In this document: in pieces, positions 22,901 through 38,071 of the stretch
Layout: each line of letters starts with the position of its first letter
How positions within the stretch are numbered: position 1 is the stretch's first letter
Assembly: GCA_032622095.1 (NCBI GenBank)
Contig: CP136065.1
Coordinates: 54,867,949 to 54,931,948 of the forward strand
DNA from: Siphonodentalium dalli
Taxonomy: Eukaryota; Mollusca; Scaphopoda; Gadilida; Siphonodentaliidae
Direction: 5' to 3'
DNA: 64,000 nucleotides
Position numbers and translations under genes: made by a program
Notes under the pieces: generated by a model
What the model was told of the DNA's origin: nothing
Seen by the model: only the letters and a program-made list of their open reading frames with translations
Database searches by the model: none

Positions 22901-25900
22901 GATAACGGAGCGAAAAAATTAGGGTAGGTAGGTAGGGAATTTTTTTTTTTTAATGTTATTTTGATATTTTCTATCCAGCTTGATATTGAACTACCTCGAC
23001 CGAAATGACATAAAATGCCAACTCGGGTTGAGGGGAAAGTATTACTTGATCAACAGGGTGGAAATATACATTAAGATTGATAAAAGATCAAACTTACTTC
23101 ATGCTTATATAGTATGTTTTTTATTATTCAAATACCATATTTTCATATGTCGCTAACTTTTTATAAGAATTTTACACATAATACCGCCATTATACCGTAC
23201 TTGTATTGTGACGACTACATCCCATTATCTGGAGGTAGTCATGAGTACACCCAACCTAGCATGCCTGGTTTTTGGAAACAGTAGCTATACATATACACCT
23301 AACATGTGGTGATAACCTCTAGAACATGTACATGTATATATACAGATAAACACCCACCATGTCTGTTGATAGTGTTCCTATGTTCCATAAGACCCAAACA
23401 AGGCATAAAGCAGGCATGAGATCCACTCTCCGGAAATTAAAATTGAAAAATGCATGCCCATCAGTCAACAACCCAACACACACCTGGGGGCGTTTGAAAC
23501 AGCAGTCACGTCATGGTCACTTTTCACAGGGATATGTTAGAAACCATGTGTTTTGAACACTAATGACCATCAATATTTATGTGCATTAGTGGTAAAAACA
23601 GTGAAAATTTTAACTTTTTCTCAAAATATCAATAACAAGAGCTACGCTGGGCGTGCAATATACGCCTTCTCTTGGGTCGGCGGAAACTGATAAAAAAAGG
23701 GGCATAACTCTGGTAAAAATTGGCGGACGGAACTCAAATTTGAACTTGACCTGTGTTTTGGTGGGAGAAAGTAATATACCAAATTATCATTGAATCCGAT
23801 AAGCTCTAGTAAAGTTATCATGCGGACAACAAATTTCAGGGATTTTCTAAGTCAAATTACGTCAAATAAGGGGCATAACTCCGGTGAAAATTGGCGGACG
23901 GAACCCAAATTCGAACTTGAGCTGTCTTTTCTCCTAATAAACCCACATACCAAATCCCTGAAATCGGTTCACTCTAACTAAAGTTATCATCCGGACAACA
24001 AATTTCAGGGATTTTCTAAGTCAAATTACGTCAAAAAAGGGGCCATAACTCTCGCAAAAATTATCGGATTAAAACGAAATTCGGACTTGAGCTGTATTTC
24101 GATATATGTAATCCACAAAAAAACGGGTTTTGCATATAAACATTCCAAAATCGAGTTATCATCCGGAAACCAAAAAATTGACAGAAAAATGTAGGAATAA
24201 AAGCTCAGACAAAGTTGCGCCAACAGAGGGACGGACAAGCTGATTCCTATATTAGGTCCTGTTGACCTAACTTCCACAATAGAACACAAGACATTTGAAG
24301 ACATACCAAATTTGATTGAAATCGGTTCACTCTAACTAAGTTATCATCCGGACAACAAATTTCAGGGATTTTCTAAGTCAAATTACGTAAAAAAAGGGGC
24401 CATAACTCTCGCAAAAATTATCGGATTAAAACGAAATTCGGACTTGAGCTGTATTTCGATATATGTAATCCACAAAAAAACGGGTTTTGCATATAAACAT
24501 TCCAAAATCGAGTTATCATCCGGAAACCAAAAAACATAAGAAAAACTGAATTTTCTGAGTCGAAAAAGGGGCATAACTCTGCCAAAAATGGTCGGACAGA
24601 ACCCAAGTTCGAACTTGACCTGTGTTTTGGTGGGAGAAAGTAATATACCAAATTTGGATTCATTCCGATAAACTATACTAAAGTTATCATCCGGACAACA
24701 AATTTCAAGGATTTTCTAAGTCAAAAAACGTTAAATAAGGGGCATAACTCCGGTGAAAATTGGCGGGCGGAACCCAAATTCGAACTTGAACTTACTTTTC
24801 GGCTAATAAACCCACATACCAAATTTTACTAATTTTGGTTCACTCTAACTAAAGTTATCATCCGGACAACAGGTTAACAGACGGACGGACGCCCGCCCGG
24901 ACGGACAGACCAATACTATAATACAGCCTTTTTTTCAAAAGGGCGTATAAAAAGATTAGGGTCGGCAGGATTTTTAGGGTCGGTCGATGTACGGAAACAT
25001 AGCACCTTATTTTTTGGCCTTACCTTCCTCCTCTTCGAGGGGATGACCCTCCTGATCCTCCCGAGGGCCGTCGAGTGGTTGTCACTTCAGATGTTGCACC
25101 GACCATCTGTATATTCATAGCACGCCCTGTGAATAGAAAATATAGGTGCATTCATTCAATACCGTATATGAAAGATCTCTTCAGTACTACCTTTTATCAC
25201 AAAGAAGACAGTAAGACCAATTATTTGCTCCCGCATTTCATAACATAAACAAGCAGTCGTCGACAGTTGTACTAGTATCTCCTGCTTAGGTGGGCATATA
25301 AACATACATGAGAAGAACTTGACAAGGCTGATACATCAGTCAATTTTTCAGAACATATTCAAAGAATGTGAAAATCGCAAAACAAATGGTCGAAACATTC
25401 GACTCGGATCACAATGGCAGCATGAAGAGCAGTGTGATATAAGAGCAATTACTCTATTGTGAGGAAAGCTTTTAAAAAGTCAAGTCTAAAATATAATGAA
25501 TTGAATTATTGAATAGTAGGCCAAGTAGGCATACATGCATATGGTATTACAATAACATTTATATGTTTTGAGAAAAGGGAAATTTATAGCACCGGAACAT
25601 ACAATTATTTTAACACTTCCTGTGTTTAAAATTACAAATATAAGATTTTTTTGGTGGCCAAGCTAACAAAAATACAGCCTCAAATACTAATACAAATTGT
25701 ATTACATACGACTGCACTGCTTTGTGTCAGATAATATCCAATGTCCATTGGTTAAATCCAGGTATGAAAGCTTAAGCATACCAAATAGAACAAATTTGAT
25801 ACTAAAAGTTGATTAAAATTAATTTTATTAATCACCAATGATTGTATTGTGTTTCTTTATGTTGAGCCTGCGACAGCTATAAGTATCTTTGACCTATAAA

Positions 25901-28900
25901 TGCTAATTTTGATGGCTGTTATTATAGATATACCGACATTTTGTGATGTGCGCATAGTGCTAGGATTGTGTGTCTGCATTTAGCGATTCACGATAGCCAG
26001 TGGAGTTTTATTTGTTCATTCTGCGAGACCAAACATGCGGTTCGATACAACCCGAACCATGGTCGGTCATAGGTTTCGAACCAGAACGAATAATCACAGA
26101 ATTTTTGAATCGAACCGATGGCCCGGTCAAAGGTTTCTGACCAGATCGAATAATCACGGCAGTTTGAATCCAGGGGTGACACGACAAAGTTTAATCTACA
26201 ACCGATGGGTTAACAACCTTTGAACGCGTATCAAAGAGATTCCTACAATATGAGTACTACCAATATGTTGCAAACAGTCGGCAGCTCATAAAATGCACTC
26301 ACCCTTGATTGGAGTGGTGACGGTGAATGAAATTCACTATTATCAAATACTTATCTTGTTCCTGAGTCCCGAAAATTTGCGGGTGGGGAGCCCACCTTTG
26401 ATTGATATCCACGCTCTGGAAGTTTGCTGAAACTCATAGTTTTCGTAACATTAGATTCCTTTTTTTAGGAACCGCCAGGGGTCCATCGTGCATTCCTACT
26501 TTCATATACGTTTGGCTATTCATAACACTGAAATTAATCGCTACGTTCATTCTAATGAACTCAGATATTATAACCAAGACATCGCCGAGAACTGTGCTGG
26601 TATTGAATACATTATGTCTCATTAGTCAATACTAGTACCGATGGTTTATGACACACTTTTCATATTAACATAACAATTACATCAGCCGATGCCTGAAACA
26701 ACCAGCAACAGCAGTTAACCCACACCCAGCTAATAGGACATATTACGGAATACTTCCACTGATGTTATTAAAATTAGGTACAATTAATCGATTACAGACC
26801 ATTATTGATGAACGATTAACGATTATCAAAATCAATAATCGTGGCACCTCTATTTGAATCGAACCAAATCTCAATCGGTTCGCAGGGCCCCAGTGCAACT
26901 ATGGTCCAGCATTTCTGATGATTTGGCTCATGCAATGATGTTGTCACACCCAGCTAGCAATTAACAGAAATACCAAACACAACATTGACTAACAATCATC
27001 TCATCACAGACCTTGACAAGCCTTGAAATAGGGTGTCTGTCATTTACAGAATGAGGTCCCCAGAGGGTGAATTTAGTGATGCTATCCCACATAGCGGGCT
27101 AGCATCACCAAATTCACCCTCTGGGGACCACATTCTGCTGAGGTGTAAGCAGAATGAGGTCCACAGAGGGTGAATTTGGTTATGCTAGCCCGCTATGTGG
27201 GATAGCATCACTAAATTCACCCTCTGGGGATCTCATTCTGCAAATGACAGACACCCTATATCAAGGCTTGGACCTTGACCACTATAAAAAGAATAAATGC
27301 TTCTGAGGATACACTACTGGACTACTCTAGTAGTGTTTATATGTAGTGTTTATTATTTAATTTGATATTTGTCAATGAATAGGCTGTGTTCTAAGGATTT
27401 CATGACTGATGTATGCTGTATCGTATAAAACAATGGCATGCATATCAATGCGCATGACCCGCTACATCATCACCCGGATGGGCTACTTGTAATAATGCAT
27501 TCCGTTTAACGGGAGGTAACTCTATATAATCACCATGTGCGTTTTATCCCTGAATTTATAATAAAAGATGATAGATCGCATTACCCGGCTTTCTTTATCA
27601 TCGGAATGCATTTATGTGAGGGACAATCTTAACATGTTAAATATATACATAAAGGTGGATCGTTGGATATTAACAATATGGGGGAATTACAATGTATTAA
27701 TATGCAACTAGCATAATTATGACACAACACATGCTTGGCAAGTTGACATAGGTATGAATGCATGTTTAGATCAATTGGAAGAAATTATTGCTAAAACTAA
27801 CTAAAAGTATAAAAGACTGTAGTTGTCTTCACCTTTGACAAGTAAGGTAGTGATTATAGTGGGGCCTCGGTGGCTCAATCGGTTAGGGGTACAACTCCAA
27901 GCCGTTTCGCCTTCCAGCGCTGGCGATAAGGGTTCAAATCAACATGTTTCCATCGTGGACTTTGTAACTCGAAATCGTTATCTGGGAAAGTTGCCAGTTA
28001 CTTGCCGATGGCCGGTGGTTTGCCGCACATGGTCGACGAGTTTATCAGCCATTGAAATCACTGTTAGATTAGCCGTAAGTGTGCGGATTTCCTCCACCAT
28101 TAAAACTGGCAATGTCGTGATATGGCCTTAGTGACTAAAGCGACATAAAACCCCAATCAATCAATCATTAGTGATTATAGTCACTTATATTCAAAATTTT
28201 ACTCCCAACATTGTCCACCAGTGTCACAAGTGTTACACGTAATGACATCCATGAAAGGGTGACGGGACTGCAATGACGTAATCACGTAACTAGTTTAAAC
28301 TCTAAATTACATCATACACAGTGCCAACGAGACCTCCAGACGTGAAAAAATGGTACAATGCAGCAATTGCCCCGTCAATTGAGCTCCATAAATAACAAAT
28401 TCAGTTGTTTGTCCAAATAAACGGGAAAGAACGGGCCGATTCGAAAATATACGAATCTGAGAGCTGATTTGGTATCGAAATCGAATCTCATCACTAGTGT
28501 TGTGCGGTTAACCGAGAAAACAACTCGGTTTCAGTTTTAAAAAATACCGACCGAAACCGACCGACGGGATTCTGCCCAACCAACATTACGTTTTTATTTT
28601 GTATGTTTATTTTTCAATTGAATCGACTTGTTAGTTGATAGTGTTGTCAAATAATCGACCTCTCTGATCAATTATATATCGGGATGTGTCCATTTCGTCT
28701 CAGATACGTGTTGTTATAATATCGTAAGCGTCATTAAGTTGCCAAACGTAACTGAAATGAGGAAGCATGTCGTACTAAAAATGAGAATGCGAACGAAAAA
28801 AAATGTTATACCACGTGGGAAATGGTTCAGTAGGTCGTTGACTTTTGTCACCTTTATTGTCAACTGTCTTGAATTAGTGTACACTTTATTTGAATTGATG

Positions 28901-31900
28901 GCGTGTGCTTGACGAAACATTTCGTTCCGTGCGGAAATAAAGTCGGTAGTTAGAACTGCAATTTCTTAAACTTCATTCTCCCGGCTAATCGGTCAATAAA
29001 ATTGAACTTTTATTTATAACGTTCCAACGTAATATTACGAATTTGAGCCGGACAATTGCCGTGTATACATGTATGTGCACTTATCAGCGTCTTGATGATC
29101 GCGGTTTCTCTAACCCACAAATTGAGCGGGAACATCAAACGCGTAATTACGTGATCATTGTCGAGGAACTGGGCACATGTCGCACTTGCTACACCGTAAC
29201 TGATTGATTACCACGGCCTTGTCTTGAAACGATATCGGTACCAATATATAAGTCGCACGGGACTTCATCTTGTATGCATGAAACGTCGCTGTATTTGCGT
29301 TTCCCTTTTATGTTTTGATTTTGGTATTGTGGAAATATTTGTGTGTAGTCGGAAAAAAGTTTGAGTCAGCGTCTGGAAATATGGTCAGTCGGCACTACTA
29401 TTTTGTGTTTGCTTAAACTTTATGGTTCAATATTTGACTTTTATCTCACATTCTCATTAAAGTTCATGATTTAGCAACAGAGCAAGCTGTTCCCCCAACT
29501 TATTATGGCCCTCTGTAACTGGTAGTGTCTGTTTTGTCCAGTTTGTGTTGGACTAATTGCTATTATGTTAAGTGATTGCTTACTAAAACCGAAACCGAAA
29601 CCGATGTTTTTTTTTACCGAAACCGAAACGTAAATTGTAAAACCTCACAACACTACTCATCACTAATGTCGACACCGAGTCGAATCTATGAAGGGCCCTA
29701 GTTCAAGCTGCCGCTTGCCAATGGCAAAAAATATTTTCATTTGGCAAAAATTTTGGAAAGTGGGTTTAATTATGCGATATGAATTATGTAATCATAAAAC
29801 ATCATCGAAGGCAGTCCGTCATACTAAAACCAGCTCAGATATTCGGATAGCGAGATGCTAGTTTTAGTACGAGTGGGTGTTCTGTAAAGTTTTCATCGAG
29901 GCTGTTATAAATAATTATGTTAATGATGAAGTATAGCTAACATTTACCGGAACAAAGTGTTTTATTTTTGCCCTGGAGCATTTTGCCCAATTACACATTT
30001 CGAGGTGGTACTAATCAATACAATATAGCGGCCGTCGCCAACAATAATTTTTTGGACTCGGCTGACCCTTGAGTTATGAATAAATTATTTTATTTGAGGT
30101 AAATTCAATTTATTTTAGAATGGGCTTAAAAAGTCGATTAGAATATCTGATATCCGCATATGTATACCCTAGGTAGCTTCGTTTCCGCGGCTTTGCCGTG
30201 GGAGAGCGGGCGCTATATCATAAAAGGAAAGTCATATCTTTTTTCACAAACCTAGATAGTTTCCATGAATTGTGAAAATTAGATTTAAGAAATTGGTGGA
30301 AAAACATGACTCTTTCCAATGGGAATTTCAATGTTGTTGCCCAACACTTGCTGTACGTAGAATTTTACATACCATCCAATGGGACATTGTTATATTGTTT
30401 GAGGGCTTGAACTGCGTCAGATCTTCTTTCATATATGACTTCCGCTGTCCCAAGTGATCTTCCTGATCTGTCATAATGTACAGATGCCACTTTAAGAGGA
30501 CCAAATTCAGCAAAAAGCTCCTGAAATATGATACAACAGAAAATACAGTCGAACTAGTCGTAGTACCTACTTAACCCCTTTGCTGCTATGACGTCCCTAC
30601 ATATTTGTTTGTGCCTGTTATTATGACCGGTGCCAATTTATCTATCATGCACAGCCACTGAGCCACAGGTATAAAATATTGATAATTTTTTTTTATTCCT
30701 GGTGTCAGATTACACATTGTGTGCAACAACCACAGTAAATTTCTGGTGACACAATACTCTGCCTATGCCACAGGAGAAAATACAAACCACTAGTAGATTT
30801 ATAAACTTTATAAACATGTTGGTTAGATTTTCACTTATTTTTGTATTCCAACTATAGGATATAATTTTCAATTTCAAAATGGAATTGTCATCAGTTTCAC
30901 AAGGTACACAAACATAAGAATTACCTGCAGACAATAGCAATAGATGAACACAGAAACAGGGAATACCATTCCAAGTTCTGGGTTACTTGTACAGTACTAG
31001 TGTGGTACATGCACAGTTCTTAAAATGACTAGTTTCTCACCTGAATATCTGAATCACTAACACCGAAATCAAGATTTGAGATAAGCAGTTTTCCACCATC
31101 ACCACGACCACCACCACCACCACCACCACCATCACCACCACGACCACCTGTTCTGCGGATTGGAGCTGACCCACCATCATATAAATCATGCTTCCACACA
31201 TCTGGATCCCCACGGCTGCTCTGCAAAAAAAAGAAAAACAAGACAGTCAATTTTTTATGTTATATAAATTTTATAAACATTAAGAAGGACTGTGGTAGTG
31301 CACTATCAGGGTTTCCGCTATAGGCCCAGCATGTCCCTTTTAGGGTCTCTTTTCCCTCAGACATATTCCCTACCCGATCCAGATATATTAAAGACATGAT
31401 TAAAGATTATGGACTCACTTCAGTGAATAAAACCGATAAGTTAGTACACAAACACTCACCACTGGAAAAATGTACACAAAGCAATGAACTAAAATTATCT
31501 CCATAAATTTCTTTTCATGCTTCCTGGACTAACACCAATAGAAGTTAGTTAGCCCATTCTGCCAGGTGAATTCCTTGGAAACATTATGAGGCAGTCAGTG
31601 GGATCTTTCCACACCTCTGTAACTTTTGCTCTGGGGATTAACATGAGAGACTGAGAGTCATTTGACCTCCCCTCTAAGTCCTACCGGTAACCCCGACCAT
31701 ACAACAGTCTGGATTTGGAAGCAAGTATCATGAGTCCACATACTAGTATTCTCAAAATTGTCCCTTTTAACGCGGTCCTCAGCCATTTAAAATTCAGTCA
31801 TAACGCCAATGCAACGTGGTTGTTGAGGATATAGCGACATTAGCATCTTGAATGTGTATTGGCGCTACTGGGACCGCATGGTCAAGGAGGAGGTCAAGTG

Positions 31901-34900
31901 ACCAATTTTGATTAGAGGATTTTCATGCAAATGAGGGCATTGTGGTGTATTAACGGCCTGACAAATTTTTAACAGCCCGAGAGCTTATAAAGGCCCTAGA
32001 TTGAAGCCAAGGCCATTAGGAAGGTGAAGGGCTGTCAATCATTTGTGGAGGGCTCAAAATAAAACATTACACCCTCTAAAATCATGTATTTCTATTACGA
32101 CCGCTTTCTGTTGGAAACATGAGAGATGTGTTAAAGTACTGATTTTGAAATAAATATTTTTGGAACAAATGTGAATTCAATAATATATTTTAACCCCTTT
32201 TTAGTCTGCACTGACAAAACAATGAATGAATCGATGTTTGTTTTCACAAGCGAAAATAGTAAACAGGATGAATGGACGGGCACAGGTACCGAATGCGCTC
32301 CGAGACAGATCGAACTCAGAAGACCGATCGGTCTCCTCAAATTAAAATGGTATTGAAAGAAGTCATTGAAGCGCACCGAAGCATCAGCAAAATCCGGTAA
32401 CATCGAAAATTGTTTGTCAAAATATAATTTTAAAGATGACTACATGTACTTGGGGAGATCACAATGGCACTTTTGTCGAATTAGTGTAGATTTATATTAT
32501 ACTGGATGTTCTGCTATCAATTGAAGAAATAGCTCATAGCCTCATAATAGCAAGATTTTGAAAATACAGGACCCAATTTATTTCCCCACCAGCTCCAGAG
32601 AATATCATCCAAGCTCAAACTGTGCAGCAATCGGTAATTGGTTAATTACGAAAGATATCTTATGGTACATGTAGTTTGGCCTGTGATGATTGAATAAAAC
32701 CTGCATGAATTCAAAAAAATATTAAAATCGGTTTATGTCTGTTGAGTTAACCAGACAAACTAAAATTACAAAAAATTTACAAACTAAATTACTAAGGTTG
32801 ATAACTCAGACAAAATGAAAATGCAAATAATGTCATTGGGCAGTGTTTTGAAACCATTTGTGATGGCAAACCTCCATACAAAATTTTATTCGGATCCGAT
32901 AACCCATGGCTGAGATATATGCACAAACAGAAAAAGAAATTATTTCCAGATAAACAAAGTAATATAACCATTTTATGACATATCGTAGGATATACATTAT
33001 GTATTGTGTCAGCAATGATTGTACGTGTTTACAGAACATAAAGTATTGGCATATCGTTTAGATGTATATCACATGTATGTACGCTATATGTAATTGGACT
33101 GTCATGAAGCTGTTAGCGTTGACCCAATTAACATTGGACCAACGTTACAATTCCAACTGTTGCATGGGAGGAATACCTTAATTTGGGTCAACCAAAGGCC
33201 AACAACGTAAACCAGTGAAAGATCCAGGGATTTTTTGGGGACACTTGTTTTTGGGCAATATTCCGAAAGCATATCCTGAAGGCCTGAGCGGAGGAAGGTT
33301 TGGGAGGGGGTGACCCCCTGCTGATGGTGGGGTTACGTTCTTCCCCCTGGAAATTTTTTGAAAATCCATTGCATTGAGAGCTAATCTAGGGCTCATTGAG
33401 TCATTATTTTAAATTTTACTGAGAGGTCAATTTGATAAAGTTTCTCAACCATAACATTGGATTTTTTTTATATATGTATGGATTGGAAATGCTTATAAGT
33501 TATTGTCAGATATCTTTTGGTTCAATGGATTATGCTTATCCTGCTTGAAATGAGACTTTAATACCATTATCACGCTAATTCATATAATAGGCTATTTTCT
33601 AAAATTCAAGTGAGAGACACATACACAGGGTTTCCGCCAGGCCGGATGCGGGTCCGTCCCACGGACCCATTCCCCTCACAGATGATCTGTTTGATTCATA
33701 CATGTACCAAAAGTCAGTAGCAATATGTCATCAAAAATCCGGCTGCAACGGGAGTTCGGGGGGTTAAACAGAATACTGGTGAAAAAGCGGGTCAATTGAG
33801 CACAGTGTGTTACTAGTACAGCGTAACCCTTTGAAATCAAAGCGCCAAAACTACAACGTAATGTTTGGTGTGCATTGAAATAACGACGTTATATACAGCG
33901 TAATAAATGTCGCGGTAACATCAAAGAATGTCGGACTGCTGAGTACGGATATTATTTTGCACTGGATTTCTGTGGTTGAAACTACTCACGCTCGGAGATC
34001 CCGTGCTATCGTACCATTACATAATTTGATCAAAGAATGCCGAATTGCTGAGTTAGGCAGAGTAGGGATCAACATACGCCAACAGGCGGCCCCGGTTCTC
34101 CTACCAAAGGAGGTATCTACCTCCGAGATCCCGTGCTATCGTACCGGTACTGTTATAATACGGAACCTGTCCCAAATCAGTCTTTATAGCGGGAATTCAT
34201 AGTGACAAAATCATTCATTTGACCCATATTACATGCATGGAGGATAAACACAAAAAACATGCCCCCCCCCCCCCCCAATATGGAGATAAAGTCAAAGTAC
34301 GGTCAATAATAGTTTCGTTGTCCCGCCTGGGTCCCCAAACACAAACAACGGCGCACATGTTCCCATTTCCCGCCAAAACTCAATTATATTTTATAACACG
34401 TTGGCTAAAACTCTATAGCAGCGGTCGTCAGTTGTTGGACTAATACAGACTATTGACAAGCTATGCGTTCCGAGTTTGAAAGATTTGGCTACCATTCGTA
34501 TTTCGCCGCTATAAATATCTCCTGCAGACAAACCCTGCAGTATATATGACGTCACAGTGCACAAATAGTTTTACGATTGACAGAATACATGGAAAAGTCA
34601 GTTGTAATTCTAGGAAATACTTAATTCAATTCTCCCAGCTAGGTAGTATTGGACAATGCATAGATGCTTTTTAGTGTTTAGTTTCATTATACAGAGTTTT
34701 ATTGTAAGTTATAAATTTTTAAACACTGTAACTTGTAGCTTGATATAGTATTCAATCAGACGGCAGTCTTACGTGTGTAATTACATGATTAATTATCTGG
34801 ATACCATCAACATAATTAATGCACCCACGGAAAATGATCGACTTGCATAATATACGTAGCTTTGGATTGCTTTGTGGGACACTCAGGTGCAAGGAAATGG

Positions 34901-37900
34901 CTACTTTTCAGTGTCAAATAAAAAATTTTTCGCCCAACAGGGCGAACCATGGTCGTCCTGTCGCGTTAAGTGTTTCCCATTAATTTCCCCTTGGCGGAAA
35001 CCCTGACATACATAATATACTAGTACAGAAATATTGTCTATTAAGTTAGTAATTACTATTAGTACTAATCTCTATGTTAATTTTTCATTTGGTGTTATGA
35101 GATCCCACCTGATAACCAGGTTTATTTGATCAAATTGTCACTGTTCCTGTAATGTTTTTGATTGAAATTCTGAAGTCTGAATGATAACAAACCTGAACTC
35201 AAACTATTTGAAGTTTTAACAGATGAAAGCTAGATAAAGCCAAACATACTTTTAAAGTATGAATCCAACTGTTAAACTTAAATATTTTTGTAAACTTAAA
35301 TCTTTTGTCAATATATATGAATAGATAAATAATTTGCATCTTGTTATGATATGAATTGGGACCTAAATTGAAAAACGAGAGGGCCGATCACGATCGGCAG
35401 ATGTTAACCCATCCCTTAGCGATAAAAATTTAATATGATCGGATAAATGAGAGTTTTGGTGTTGAATTATAGAGTATACTGTTATGTACTGTTATAGACA
35501 AATGTACATAACACAAATTATTGGAATTTATGGGTCACTGGCATTTATATAAGAGAATGCACTGGTACAGGATCTGTAATGCTAAACCGCCACAGCCAGC
35601 AAGCCCGTGGGTTAAATGTGTAGGTGTGACCTGGACATGGAATACTTGGGTTAAGAGAGTCCAATTTAAGTTTACAATAATAATGTGTCCTAGTATACAG
35701 ATAAGCAACCTCACCACTGACCCATTAATATCAATTATATAGCAGAGCTGTCAAAAAATCACAGGAATTGTTTATGTTGAACACTGACCTCTCTATTAAA
35801 CCAATAACAATTATAATGATATCAGACCGTCTGAAGATATAACTCTGCAGCACAGATGTCCAAGTCTACTGTTAATATCATGTGATGTTTATTGTTGAAT
35901 CTTTATTTTAAATTAGATACCATAGCCTTCATTATCAGATTATTTGCACATTGGCATAAGATACATCAGAAAATAATATCAATAGCTTTATCAATAGCTA
36001 AGTAGTCCAAATGCAATTGGTGAATTAGATTTAATGTTGCTCCAAACAGATTTACCAGTACATAACACAAGATTTTGGACCGATTTAATCAAATTTGGTG
36101 TGGTGATTCGGGGTACCCTTGGCAGAGTTATAATGGTGTTAGTTTTTCAAATTTTTTTAACTTAATTTTTTTTTTTTTTTTTAATTATTTAAAAAAATTA
36201 AAGGGACACATTGGAAATCTTTTTATCAACTTGTATCATAATCATCAATATCTAAATGAAAACAAATGACAATGTCAATGACATTTTTTTTATTATTATT
36301 ATAAAAGTTAAAAAATAAATTAAAAAACAAAAATCAAATTTTTTTTTCTTCGAAAAAGGGTCATAACTCCTTTAAAATAAATCGGATCAAACCCATATTC
36401 GAACTAGATCTGTATTTTGGGCTTTGAAACTCACATACCAAATTTGGTTCCAATCAGATAAAAAATGTTTGAGTTATGGCAGAATGTGTGAATTCTAAGT
36501 CGAAAAAGGGCCATAACTCTGTAACAAAAACTCGGATCAAACCCAAATTCGAACTCGATCTGTATTTTGGGCTGATATACCCAAAATTTGGTTCTGATTG
36601 GATAGAAAATGTTTGAGTTATCGCATTACACGTGAAGTGTCTACGGACGGACAGACGGTCAATCCGGACAGACGAACGACGAGTGGTCAATCCGGACAAC
36701 GACACTATGTTTACCATACATGGTATGGGTAAACATAAAAAGGAAGAAACAAATTTTAAAAAATAAAATAATTTGGGGGCGCCTGGAGTATGGGCGCCCA
36801 AACCGGTAAACGGTTTGAAAAACGGCCTGGATATGTCACTGAAAGTAAACCCAACCAATGTGATGTGCACGGTAAATTCCATTTTCATGTTGGCGTTGGC
36901 CCCAACGTTATAATTTCAACGGTTGGGACAACCAAACCAATTTACTGCTGATAATTCCGTTGGCATGTTCGGATTGGCACAAAGTTGGGCCAACGTTATA
37001 TTTCCAACAGTTGGGAGAAATACGTTGGGCCAACCAAGGGCCAACAACATCAACCCAACCAAACCTAATGCCAACCGTGCCGACATTATGCCAACGTAGT
37101 CATGCTATCTGGGAAGAACTTCGATTTATTCATGTAAAATATTCACTCATAAAACATACAAATAAACTTTCTTGATCATAAACCTGAAATAATCTCCTAA
37201 AATATGTCAAACAAAATAACGACAAAACATAAAAGTAAGAACTTCGATTTATTCAGGTACAAAATTGTTAAAAAATATGTCCACATAATTCACAACAAAA
37301 ACATAAAAACTCCCGTCCCAATATATAGGTATAAACCTAGTCCAAAATTGACTATACATTGAAATGTATATATAGTCCAACCTTTCGCCCATGCCTGGCA
37401 ACAGAGCTTTTGCCTCAAGTCCAGAAAGGAAGAATATGACGCAAGATACGACCAAACCGCGATGTTCCCCGGGTAATACATGTACTAATGCGTCACCCTG
37501 ACATATCTTTCACCTTCCTTTTCCAAAAAAGAGACATTTTTGGCGAGCAAGTGAAATTAATGAGTCCGTATTGGGGAAACTCATAACGCGACGGGACGAC
37601 CATGGTTCGTCCCGTCGACCATGGTTCGTCCCGTCGGGCGAAAATTTAGTTATTTGACAATGAAAAGTAGCCGTTTCTTTGCACCTGAGTGTCGCACAAA
37701 GTAATCCAAAGGTACGTATATTACGCAAGTCGATCATTTTCCGTGGGTGCATTAATTCTGTGACGTCATATATACTGCAGGGTTTGTCTGCAGGAGATAT
37801 TTATAGCGGCGAAATACGAATGGTAGCGAAATATTTCAAACTCGGAACGCGTAGCTTGTCAATAGTCTGTATTAGTCCAACAACTGACGACCGCTGCTAT

Positions 37901-38040
37901 AAAGTTTTAGCCAACGTGTTATAAAATATAATTGCGTTTTGGCGGGAATGGGAACATGTGCGCCGTTGTTTGTGTTTGGGGACCCAGGCGGGACAACGAA
38001 ACTATTATTGTCAGACCGTACTTTGACTTTATCTCCATAT

Positions 38041-38071
<31 letters not shown>

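Noticed and set aside
27861-27945. A functional tRNA gene
   Set aside because: A and B boxes are present, but the acceptor arms do not pair and the segment continues into a SINE body with tail and 13-bp TSD.
36454-36888. 144-codon ORF on the minus strand
   Set aside because: It covers the GGGCATAACTC-type repeat. The same peptide pattern appears in the repeat at 24000, so it is a translation of repetitive DNA.
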